NCBI RefSeq assembly: GCF_003625475.1
Contig: NZ_RAIQ01000006.1
Coordinates: forward strand, 62,001 to 126,000
DNA length: 64,000 bases
Direction: 5' to 3'
Source of the DNA: Butyrivibrio sp. X503
GTDB lineage: Bacteria > Bacillota > Clostridia > Lachnospirales > Lachnospiraceae
Shown here: piece after piece, positions 8,435-16,150 of the stretch
How the letters are laid out: each line of letters begins with the position of its first letter
Position numbering within the stretch: the stretch's first letter is position 1
Program-made: the position numbers and the translations under genes
The notes under the pieces: model-generated
What the model saw: the letters and a program-made list of their open reading frames with translations, nothing else
Database searches by the model: none
What the model was told of the DNA's origin: nothing

Positions 8435-9360
8435 TGTCTTTTCTTTATTTTTCTTTGTTTCGCCTTCATGTCTTCGACATCCTCGGGCGGGATAAATCTG
8501 CAGGTCTTTATTACAAAAAGCCTTCCGTCCTCAGCCTTTTTGATCCTGACCTTAGCTTTCATAAATCCGTGTTTATCGCAGTATGCCACGGCGTAGTAGT
8601 GCTTGCCGTTAGGCGAAAACCACTTAACCTTCCTTCGGATATTCTTTCTGCACAGGTAGCACTTGGTGCTCATTATCTCCATGTTCTCAAGAATATCTTC
8701 TTTGGTATCAAATTCCCTTGAGATGTATTTCTCATAGTTATCAAAGATGATCTTGATCTCTTGCTTCTTGGTCTTTGGAGTCACATAGGTGTCAAAAGAA
8801 ATCTTGCTAAGTATCTTTTCTCCGAATCCTTTAAAGATTTCCGCCGTATAGATAGCATCGGAAAGCGCCCTGTGAAAAGGAATATCGCTGTCCAGACCAA
8901 GCTCTGTAGCCGCAGATTCAAGAGACTTCCTGGTTCTGCCATCGTCATAGGCCAGGCTGTAAAGCTTTTGAACATCGTAAAAAGGAAGCGGCCTGTCCGA
9001 AAGAAGAGGCATTCCGAAGAAATCAAGATTGCGCTGAAACTCGGTCAGATCAAGCGGGCCCCAGCTGCAAAACTTAGGATCTTCTCCGCACCAATCAAGA
9101 AAGTCCGTCGCTGCCTCCTGAAAAGAAACACCGTTTTCAAGATCTTCCATTGTAAGGTGTATAAGCTTACCCGTTATCTTGTGCATCTGCTTGTGTATCT
9201 GTGGTTTGATAAGTCTGCTGAATTCGCCGACTTTTTTCTTTTCTTCATTAAGTTTAACTGCACCTATCTCAACGATCTCAAAAGAGAGAGTCTTGCCGTC
9301 AACCGTGACCGGTGCTTCGCCCTGATTCCATTCAAGATCAAAAATAATATAATTACTCAT
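8425..9360 (-). CDS. DEDDh 3'-5' exonuclease with C-terminal Cys/His module
   Basis: 311 residues. The N-terminal exonuclease domain has the DEDDh residues: Asp8 and Glu10 (FDLEWN), Asp104, His163 and Asp168 (FHRALSDA). It resembles the KapD/ERI-1 type of RNA or DNA exonuclease. The C-terminal 100 residues carry Cys234-x2-Cys237 and Cys261-x2-His264, a possible zinc site, followed by a lysine-rich tail suggesting nucleic-acid binding. The stop codon is inside the terminator hairpin of the convergent gene. Substrate unknown. Confidence 0.85.
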   Translation of the reverse strand: MSNYIIFDLEWNQGEAPVTVDGKTLSFEIVEIGAVKLNEEKKKVGEFSRLIKPQIHKQMHKITGKLIHLTMEDLENGVSFQEAATDFLDWCGEDPKFCSWGPLDLTEFQRNLDFFGMPLLSDRPLPFYDVQKLYSLAYDDGRTRKSLESAATELGLDSDIPFHRALSDAIYTAEIFKGFGEKILSKISFDTYVTPKTKKQEIKIIFDNYEKYISREFDTKEDILENMEIMSTKCYLCRKNIRRKVKWFSPNGKHYYAVAYCDKHGFMKAKVRIKKAEDGRLFVIKTCRFIPPEDVEDMKAKQRKIKKRQKP

Positions 9361-9422
9361 TCCTCATCCGCCTTATATCCTTATTAAACTATACGGTCCA
9401 CCAAAAATAAATGCAACTGGTA

Positions 9423-9451
9423 TTGACATTTTAGATTGTATGCAATATAAT
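9423..9451 (+). promoter_or_regulatory. Consensus sigma-A promoter for the glutathione peroxidase-like gene
   Basis: TTGACA (9423-9428), 17 bases, TATAAT (9446-9451): a perfect vegetative promoter with a leader of about 48 bases before the ATG at 9506. Confidence 0.85.
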
Positions 9452-9505
9452 TTCGTCAAATCAAATGTTTGTTGTTTTTGTTTTATATTCACGGAGGTAT
9501 TTACC

Positions 9506-10048
9506 ATGAATTTTTATGATTATTCTGTTACCGATACAAACGGCAACGAGGTTAAACTCGATTCCTTCAAAGATAAGGTCGTGCTCGTTGTGAACACCGC
9601 TACAGGCTGCGGCTTTACTCCTCATTACAAAGATATCGAAGAAATGTATGAGAAGTTCCATGACAGAGGCTTTGAAGTTCTTGATATCCCCTGCACCCAG
9701 TTCGCGGGTCAGACTCCCGGAACCGATGAAGAGATTCATGAATTCTGCCAGCTTCATTACAACACCAAGTTCCCTCAGATGACCAAATCTGATGTAAACG
9801 GCGAGAATCAGCTTCCTTTATATGAATATCTCAAGTCTCAGAAGGGATTTGAGGGCTTCGGAAAAGGACCTGCTGCCCTTGCAATGAATGTAATGCTCAA
9901 GAAGATCGATAAAGATTACAAGAATAATCCCGACATAAAGTGGAACTTCACCAAGTTTGTTATAGATAGGAACGGCAACGTTGTTGCTCGTTTTGAGCCC
10001 ACTCAGAAGATGTCCGATGTAGCTTCTTGCGTGGAAAAGCTCTTATAA
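9506..10048 (+). CDS. Glutathione peroxidase-like thiol peroxidase
   Basis: 180 residues that reduce hydroperoxides. The peroxidatic residue is cysteine, not selenocysteine (Cys35 in NTATGCGFTP); the IPCTQFAGQ and WNFTKFVIDRNG motifs are conserved. Cysteine-type bacterial GPx enzymes generally use thioredoxin, fitting trxA nearby. The start at 9506 has a GGAGG ribosome site; an in-frame upstream ATG at 9440 lies inside the promoter and is excluded. Expression is expected to be strong given the consensus promoter. Confidence 0.95.
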   Translation: MNFYDYSVTDTNGNEVKLDSFKDKVVLVVNTATGCGFTPHYKDIEEMYEKFHDRGFEVLDIPCTQFAGQTPGTDEEIHEFCQLHYNTKFPQMTKSDVNGENQLPLYEYLKSQKGFEGFGKGPAALAMNVMLKKIDKDYKNNPDIKWNFTKFVIDRNGNVVARFEPTQKMSDVASCVEKLL

Positions 10049-10052
10049 ACCG

Positions 10053-10862
10053 TTAGGCAAAAAGCTTTATCTTTACGAACAACCTGCCTTTCCTTGTTGT
10101 ATTTGTGGTCCCCAGATATATAAACTTTCCGTGGCCTTTGGCAGACACCCTTGCGCCGGGTTTAAGATCATACCCGCCGCTATACGCCGTCTTTCCGTCG
10201 ATAAACACTGACTCGGATTCTATCAGTTTCTGAGCCTCAGATCTGGAGAGATGATATACAAAGGCCAGAATTGCATCAATTCGTTCAGAAGCAACACTTC
10301 CGCTAACCTCCTCAAATCTGGGCTCCACATTGCAATCACTTACCTTTACCTTTTCACATTTTACCGAGGTGTGTCTGATGCGAATCAGCTCCTTGCAGAG
10401 CATTTCTGCAATGTCTGATGTCGCAAACAGATATGCCTCATTTTCATCTATAAGGATGTCTCCTATCTGATCACGCTCTATTCCGAGATTCATAACAGAT
10501 CCAAGATAATCTCTGTGATTTAGATCATCCGCAAACTTTGCATTTACCGGCCTTATGCGTACACATTCAAGAACCGATGGTTCCTCTTTTTCTGCCAAAA
10601 GAAAACTCTCTTCGTCCAGGTAATCGGGTAAAAAACAGACCATAGCTCTCTCTGCTTCTTTTGCCCCGCCATAAACGACGAACCTGGCGCCGCAGTATAT
10701 ATTGCTGTTTGATGAGACTCCTTCACTTGCAAGTATCTGATAAAAGCAGGCAAGCTCCGACACCGAGAGAAAATCGGTGTGGGTGACAAAATTATTCATG
10801 TATGCCCTTGTTGCCAGATCTTTTATTCGACCTGCGAGGAAATCCCGTGTCTTTTCTTCCAA
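10053..10862 (-). CDS. YlmH-like S4-domain RNA-binding protein
   Basis: 269 residues with a C-terminal S4 domain (SERIDAILAF... SRSEAQKLIESESVFIDGK, about residues 190-250). The overall layout is that of YlmH/RqcP2, which binds ribosomes and takes part in rescue of stalled chains in B. subtilis. The start is TTG with an AGAGG ribosome site. Unlike in B. subtilis it is not in the division-wall cluster but downstream of a Nudix gene. Family call fairly secure; role by analogy. Confidence 0.85.
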   Translation of the reverse strand: MEEKTRDFLAGRIKDLATRAYMNNFVTHTDFLSVSELACFYQILASEGVSSNSNIYCGARFVVYGGAKEAERAMVCFLPDYLDEESFLLAEKEEPSVLECVRIRPVNAKFADDLNHRDYLGSVMNLGIERDQIGDILIDENEAYLFATSDIAEMLCKELIRIRHTSVKCEKVKVSDCNVEPRFEEVSGSVASERIDAILAFVYHLSRSEAQKLIESESVFIDGKTAYSGGYDLKPGARVSAKGHGKFIYLGTTNTTRKGRLFVKIKLFA

Positions 10863-10886
10863 AACTTATAACCTCTTTAAATAATG

Positions 10887-10914
10887 CTGCGAGCGACCCG
10901 TGGGCCGCCCGCAG
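10887..10914 (-). repeat. GC-rich inverted repeat between Nudix and YlmH-like genes
   Basis: Twelve-base arms with a 4-base loop. As RNA from the minus strand all twelve pairs can form, two of them G-U. No real U-run follows, so it may act as an mRNA-processing or weak termination element between the Nudix gene and the YlmH-like gene. Confidence 0.6.
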
Positions 10915-10919
10915 AGTAA

Positions 10920-11432
10920 TTATTCGTCTATCTTATTAAGTATTGCTTTGTAATCCAGTTTTTTCCCATTAAGTACCGCTTCCTTAAGTCTGTCGTTTAT
11001 GTCATAAGAAAGCTTTAGGGAAAAGAAATCTTTGCTGTCTTCCAGAAGCTTTAAAAAGATCTTGTCTCCGGCCCAGAGATTTAAATTGAATACATCACCC
11101 TTTTTGACCCATGAAAGTTCCCCTTCATCGCACTCTTTTGGCTCCGAGTCCGGGGCTTTTGCCGTGAACAGGGACATGAGCTCATAGTCGCCCTTATCGG
11201 AAATAAAAGTTACAACGGCCCTGTATTTTATCTTCTCTTCTTCGATATCATAGCCCGTCTCCTCGAAGATCTCTCTTTTTATGCAGTCCTCGGGACTTTC
11301 ATTTTCCTCAAAATGACCGCCGACGCCAATCCACTTGTCTTTGTTTATGTCATTCTTTTTGGAAATCCTATGCATCATTAGGTACATGTCATCTCTTTCA
11401 AGATAACAAAGAGTTGTCAAACAGCGGTCCAT
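10920..11432 (-). CDS. Nudix hydrolase (MutT-like)
   Basis: 170 residues. The Nudix box is complete (GHFEENESPEDCIKREIFEETGY: G-x5-E-x7-REx2EExG), preceded by KDKWIGVGG, which is typical of 8-oxo-dGTP-type diphosphatases. The true substrate cannot be read from sequence. It lies upstream of the YlmH-like gene on the same strand, separated by a GC-rich hairpin. Confidence 0.9.
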   Translation of the reverse strand: MDRCLTTLCYLERDDMYLMMHRISKKNDINKDKWIGVGGHFEENESPEDCIKREIFEETGYDIEEEKIKYRAVVTFISDKGDYELMSLFTAKAPDSEPKECDEGELSWVKKGDVFNLNLWAGDKIFLKLLEDSKDFFSLKLSYDINDRLKEAVLNGKKLDYKAILNKIDE

Positions 11433-11480
11433 GTAATTCTCCGAAATGTTTATTATGATCTGCCGGCCTTTTGGCGTTTA

Positions 11481-13967
11481 TCAGTGCTCAAGTGCAGGTG
11501 TCCAGTAGTCCTGACCGAAGATGTCGGTAAAGCGATATGTCTCAAGCACTTTTCCCTCTCCAACGGATACGTTGCTGATCTCCATATCGGACATTTTGCC
11601 CTTTACTACCATCTGTTCTCCGAGGAGGTAACTATCTTGGTATTTCTTGTCATAAGTATAATAATCGCAGACAAAATCTATGGTATCGCCCTCTTCAAGC
11701 TCTGTGTAATTCTTGGCGATAGTCTCTGTCTCGTCGTCCTTGTAATCTCTTACCGCACCGGCAACATAGCCGTCTTCGTTCTGTGAATCAAACACGATGA
11801 TAAGGTTTGAAGGCTCCTCGTTGAGAAGACAGGGAACGCGACCTGTTATCTGATATGCACTGCTGTCTCCCTGAACGTCGACAACATAGTAAGGAACAAC
11901 CTGACCGTCGATCGCAAGCCATGTCTTGTCATTCTGTGACTTAAGGTTTCCTTTGTCATCAAACTCAAAGACATTATCCATTCCAAGGTCGATATAGCCC
12001 TCGCCGTCATCATAGAACATATTGAGTGCGAGGTTCTCAACTTTGGACCACTCATCCTCCGTCAAAGAAATTACATCTTCGCCGTTATCGTTGGTTGTCC
12101 AGATGAGTGCTTCGGGATCAAATCTGTTGTCTGCTATATACTGTGCGGTCTTTTCAATATCAAGGTCTCTTCCGAAGAAGTCTGTGTTTGAAGATGAAAG
12201 ACCTGAAATGCTGCTAAAGTCACTTGAAAGGAAGGTTGAAAGGAGCTGTCCTATAAGCTCCGCTGAAGATCCGCCGCCTGAACTGCTTGGCATATCTCCG
12301 AAAAGAGACGGCATCGGGCTCTGCGTTCCGCCGCCTGCAACCTGTCCTGCGGTTCCGAGCTGCGCAAAGTTCTGAATGCACTTTGCATAATCTTCGTCCA
12401 TTCCAATAACCTGGTAAGTATTTACCATCGAATCAACCTTACTTCCTGTCTTGTAAGGGAAGTAGATGGAAAGACCGTAGGCATTTGTCATGTTACTGCT
12501 TGTCTTATTGTATTTGATGGCACCGCGAAGAACTTCCGCAAGTTCCTTGGCTTCTTTTGTATCCATCTTGTTTGCGAAGTCGATAAGATCAACCTGATCT
12601 ATCCTTGACTGCGCAAATTCCCTCGTGCTGCTTCTTGCCTTTGATACAGTAGCAAACTCATTTTGCTTGATAAGGTTTGTTGTATCCTTGGAGAAATCGG
12701 TAAGCTCCGAAGGAACCGTCTGCGAAAGCTCAGCAAGATCTATCATTGAGAGCGTTGTCTTTTGTCCGGGACATGTCTGAGCACACGCTGCCGTAAAGGA
12801 ATCAATGATATTCTTACCTATATCAAGAGTATCCATTGATGTGTTGCTTCCAAATGCCGTAAGCCAATCCGTATAGTACCAGCCTACTCCGGGCTCCGTC
12901 TCCTCTGATGCGATGAGGTAATCCGCATAGTTGGAAACTACAAGAGCGTTCTCTACCGTTGCCATAAGGCATGTATCAAATCCGACAAAGTCAAAATTTA
13001 CTCCGCCGTCTTTAAGTGCTGTGTTAATACCTGCAAGTGACATTGCTCCCGCTGAAACGAAGCGCTCATCATAGCCATAGCCGCCCGTTGATCCTCCGCC
13101 GTGATTCCAGAAAATAAGCTCATATCTGTCTGCGGGGAAATTCTTTGCAGACCATTTGATATATGACGAAAGAGTATCGGGCTTGGTCATCGGAAGGTTT
13201 CCGACATTATCAGCCAAAAGAGTCATCTTTCCGCCCTTGATCTGATAAATCTGGTTAGTTTGGCTGGATACAACGTTGTTCTGCCACTGTCTGCAGCCAC
13301 CTGTGTATACAAGGAGGTTAATGTTATCTCCGAGGTTGGCCTTTAACATCTCCTGAAGATCCTTGGATGCCATGCCGCCTCTTGACTCAAGATCCGCTCC
13401 GCACATGTACATCATGATCGTAACGGTATCCTGTCCGTTTCCTTTGATAACAGTGCGTTTAGCTCTTGCCTTGGGATCAACCTCTCTGTTGAGAACACCG
13501 GTATTGGACTCGCCGCTCCATGCCGCAGAGCTTACATTTGCTCCCGAATATGAACCCATTCCGCCGCCAAAAAGCTGCGCAAGAGTAGAAAGACCCGAGC
13601 CCATCTGTGATGAGTCGCTTGGTGTCGTTGCAACGTTGGGTGTATTTCCCGTACCTGTTCCCTGCTGGGTTGTTACAGCCTGTCCCTGTCCCGGCGTAGT
13701 TCCTGTTGATGAACCGCCTCCAAGGAACGAGCCAAGTCCGCCGCCTCCACCGAGCACGAGTACCAATATGACTATTATCATGAAAAGAGGACTTCTTCCC
13801 GAAGAGCGTCTCATTCCGCCGTCATCACCCGAGGATTGCGGTCCCTGCGAATATCCTCCGCTCTGTCCAACAGGACCTGTACCCAGGCCTTCTCCTCTTT
13901 TATGGACACCTGTCCCACCTTCGGTAACTCTCTTTTTTCTTCCAACGGGTCTGTTATCGTTATCCAT
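11481..13967 (-). CDS. Membrane-anchored clostripain-family (C11) cysteine peptidase
   Basis: 828 residues. A polar Gly-rich N-terminus precedes one membrane helix (about 60-73); then come a Gly/Thr/Ser-rich linker and the peptidase domain, with a likely catalytic His at about 289 (FWNHGGGS) and Cys at about 333 (GFDTCLMA). The C-terminal half (to residue 828) has no recognised motif. Orientation suggests the protease is outside the cell. The start is ATG 13967 with GGAGG upstream; a TTG four codons earlier lies within that ribosome site. C11 peptidases usually cleave after Arg or Lys. Monocistronic between convergent and divergent neighbours. Confidence 0.88.
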   Translation of the reverse strand: MDNDNRPVGRKKRVTEGGTGVHKRGEGLGTGPVGQSGGYSQGPQSSGDDGGMRRSSGRSPLFMIIVILVLVLGGGGGLGSFLGGGSSTGTTPGQGQAVTTQQGTGTGNTPNVATTPSDSSQMGSGLSTLAQLFGGGMGSYSGANVSSAAWSGESNTGVLNREVDPKARAKRTVIKGNGQDTVTIMMYMCGADLESRGGMASKDLQEMLKANLGDNINLLVYTGGCRQWQNNVVSSQTNQIYQIKGGKMTLLADNVGNLPMTKPDTLSSYIKWSAKNFPADRYELIFWNHGGGSTGGYGYDERFVSAGAMSLAGINTALKDGGVNFDFVGFDTCLMATVENALVVSNYADYLIASEETEPGVGWYYTDWLTAFGSNTSMDTLDIGKNIIDSFTAACAQTCPGQKTTLSMIDLAELSQTVPSELTDFSKDTTNLIKQNEFATVSKARSSTREFAQSRIDQVDLIDFANKMDTKEAKELAEVLRGAIKYNKTSSNMTNAYGLSIYFPYKTGSKVDSMVNTYQVIGMDEDYAKCIQNFAQLGTAGQVAGGGTQSPMPSLFGDMPSSSGGGSSAELIGQLLSTFLSSDFSSISGLSSSNTDFFGRDLDIEKTAQYIADNRFDPEALIWTTNDNGEDVISLTEDEWSKVENLALNMFYDDGEGYIDLGMDNVFEFDDKGNLKSQNDKTWLAIDGQVVPYYVVDVQGDSSAYQITGRVPCLLNEEPSNLIIVFDSQNEDGYVAGAVRDYKDDETETIAKNYTELEEGDTIDFVCDYYTYDKKYQDSYLLGEQMVVKGKMSDMEISNVSVGEGKVLETYRFTDIFGQDYWTPALEH

Positions 13968-14168
13968 GTTATCCTCCAAAAAAGTTGATCATACACGCAA
14001 ACCATAAATCATATATGATATACGGATTGCTCCGCTTTTTCTTTTTGCCCCTATATCATACATATTATCACAATTTTATGCTATATTTATCTATGAAATG
14101 ACATGATTTAAGCGTTTATGCTATTATCATTTCAAAATAATAATTTAGGTTATAGGAGGAGCATAAAA

Positions 14169-14429
14169 ATGTTCGCAGTAAGTTCTTTTGTTACATCTAT
14201 TATCATGGCTATTATTATCGGCGGCATTGCAGGTTGGGCAGCAGGACAGATCATGAAGTCCAACGGAAGCCTTGTAAGAAATATTATTCTTGGTATTGTC
14301 GGTGCTTTTGTCGGTAATCTTGTTCTTGGACTCATCGGTATTCACGGTTCAGGTTTCCTTGGTTCGATAATCGTTTCAACCATTGGTGCCTGCATCGTTA
14401 TCTACCTTGGAAGAGTTCTGTCCAAATAA
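14169..14429 (+). CDS. GlsB/YeaQ/YmgE-family small membrane protein
   Basis: 86 residues with three hydrophobic helices and the GGIAGWAAGQIMK and GIVGAFVGN signatures of the transglycosylase-associated/GlsB family, often stress induced in Firmicutes. The start at 14169 has a strong AGGAGG site; upstream in-frame codons are AT-rich leader. Function of the family is poorly known. A strong terminator follows. Confidence 0.9.
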   Translation: MFAVSSFVTSIIMAIIIGGIAGWAAGQIMKSNGSLVRNIILGIVGAFVGNLVLGLIGIHGSGFLGSIIVSTIGACIVIYLGRVLSK

Positions 14430-14450
14430 GTTGGAATATAAAGCAATCTA

Positions 14451-14486
14451 AAAATGCGCTGTTCATATAAGAACAGCGCATTTTTT
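14451..14486 (+). terminator. Bidirectional Rho-independent terminator
   Basis: A 14-base-pair stem including AATGCGCTGTTC / GAACAGCGCATT, a 6-base loop, and T-runs on both strands. It ends the GlsB-like gene and the convergent ABC transporter operon. Confidence 0.93.
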
Positions 14487-14501
14487 GCTAACGCAAATAT
14501 C

Positions 14502-16148
14502 TTACATTTCCAGCTTACCTGCACAGATAAGCTTTCCGGAGCGGCGATCGAAGAGAAGGATATCGTTTCCGTTTATACTGATCTTCTCTTCCTGTCCGAT
14601 CTTGTAGATAACTCCGCCGAAGATAACTCCCGTAAGGAGATACTCACCGATGCGAAGCTTAAGTGTTGACTCCATTCCGGTAGGCATCGCACCGTAAACG
14701 GTTGTGTCGAGCTTTCCGTTTGGATCTATGTCTATTGCCTCGGGACGAATGCCGATAACGAAATCTTCGTCTGTTATCACCGGCTCGTCCATGATGCTGT
14801 CATCCTCTTCCTCAACCTTTTGGATGTGATACTTAAATACCTCATCCTTGTTGCTCTTTTCAACAGCACCCTTTTTCATAAGTCTCTGTCTCTCAAGCTC
14901 GAGCTTATCCTCAGCTTCTTTATCTCTCTGAGCTCTCCACTCATCAAGGTTAAGACTTTCGTTCGGAACGAATCTTGCCTTGATTCCTCCGAGGATATCG
15001 AGAGAAACGCTTCCGTCTGCCTGCTGGCTTCCTTTTCCGTCAACAAAGTTCATTGAAGGATTTCCGACGAAATCTGCTACGAAAAGATTTGAAGGTCTGT
15101 TGTAAACTTCCAGAGGTGCCGCGTACTGCTGAAGAACGCCGTTGTTGATAAGGCAGATTCTTGTTGCAAGTGTCATGGCTTCCATCTGATCGTGTGTTAC
15201 ATATACGAAGGTGCTTCCTGTCTCGACATGAAGTCTTTGAAGCTCGTATCTCATCTCAAGACGAAGCTTGGCGTCAAGGTTTGACAAAGGCTCATCCATG
15301 AAAAGAACCTGTGGCTCGGGAGCAAGTGTACGTGCGATCGCAACCCTCTGCTGCTGTCCACCCGAAAGCTCCGCGGGATATCTGTCCATGAACATTCCGA
15401 TCTTAACTATTCTTGAACAAGCTCTGACTCTTGAATCTATCTCTTCTTTTGAAAGCTTCCTTACTTCTTCGACAACTACTCCGTTCTTAACCACTTCGAA
15501 TTTGTCATTAAGCTCTTTTGAATCCTTGCTGTATTTTTCTTTGATTGAAGAGAGCTTAGCCTCGTATTCGGAGAGCTTGGATTTTGCTGCCGCAGCTACA
15601 TCCTGCGCCCCCTGAATATTTAATCCGTACAGTTCTTTTGCGGTAAAAATTGAAAGGCTGTAATTATCGATAAGCTTAACGTAAGCTTTGTTTTCATCAA
15701 GCTTTCCGTTCTTATCCCTGCACTCTTCCACAATTTCTTTTACCTTGTTACCGTTCTGAAGAGCTCTTATCATGTCGGCTGTCTGCTTAGCTTCGATATC
15801 AACGACGGGCATTTTCTCGTTGATGTTCTTAAGGCCGAATGCGATGTTCTCATATACGGTCATGTTTGGCCAGAGCGCGTAGTTCTGGAAAAGGAAGCCG
15901 ACTCTTCTTTTGTTGGCGGGAACGTTGATGCCCGCATTAGAGTCAAACACAACCTTGTCTCCTATTGTGATCTTTCCTTCGGTCGGAGTCTCAAGACCTG
16001 CGATCATTCGAAGGATCGTAGTCTTACCGCAGCCCGAAGGTCCAAGTAGTGTGATAAAAGAGTTGTTTGGTATATTAAGGCTTACATTATCTACGCCAAA
16101 GAATTTTCCCCAGCGTTTTGTTATATTCTCTAAAATGATTTCCGGCAT
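14502..16148 (-). CDS. ABC transporter ATPase with a large insertion
   Basis: 548 residues. Nucleotide-binding motifs are intact: Walker A GPSGCGKT (36-43), Q-loop Gln88, LSGGQ (261-265), Walker B VLFMDE (281-286), H-loop His319; a MalK/FbpC-like OB regulatory domain follows. The Q-loop to LSGGQ distance is 173 residues, against about 50 normally, because roughly residues 112-231 are an extra, mostly helical, lysine/glutamate-rich insert in the helical subdomain that contacts the permease. A second charged insertion (about 405-460) interrupts the regulatory domain. Third gene of the binding protein-permease-ATPase operon; abuts the permease. Substrate unknown; ferric-iron/AfuABC-like family. 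Confidence 0.92.
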   Translation of the reverse strand: MPEIILENITKRWGKFFGVDNVSLNIPNNSFITLLGPSGCGKTTILRMIAGLETPTEGKITIGDKVVFDSNAGINVPANKRRVGFLFQNYALWPNMTVYENIAFGLKNINEKMPVVDIEAKQTADMIRALQNGNKVKEIVEECRDKNGKLDENKAYVKLIDNYSLSIFTAKELYGLNIQGAQDVAAAAKSKLSEYEAKLSSIKEKYSKDSKELNDKFEVVKNGVVVEEVRKLSKEEIDSRVRACSRIVKIGMFMDRYPAELSGGQQQRVAIARTLAPEPQVLFMDEPLSNLDAKLRLEMRYELQRLHVETGSTFVYVTHDQMEAMTLATRICLINNGVLQQYAAPLEVYNRPSNLFVADFVGNPSMNFVDGKGSQQADGSVSLDILGGIKARFVPNESLNLDEWRAQRDKEAEDKLELERQRLMKKGAVEKSNKDEVFKYHIQKVEEEDDSIMDEPVITDEDFVIGIRPEAIDIDPNGKLDTTVYGAMPTGMESTLKLRIGEYLLTGVIFGGVIYKIGQEEKISINGNDILLFDRRSGKLICAGKLEM

Positions 16149-16150
16149 GA

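Noticed and set aside
8761..9387. 208-codon plus-strand frame opposite the exonuclease gene
   Set aside because: Shadow of a gene with clear DEDDh motifs; Lys/Arg-rich composition comes from the complement of its codons.
13363..14007. 214-codon plus-strand frame opposite the clostripain-like gene
   Set aside because: It is Pro-rich complement of the Gly-rich linker, without a start signal or recognisable domain.
14008..14019. Palindrome ATCATATATGAT between divergent genes
   Set aside because: Short and wholly AT-rich in an AT-rich spacer; likely chance.
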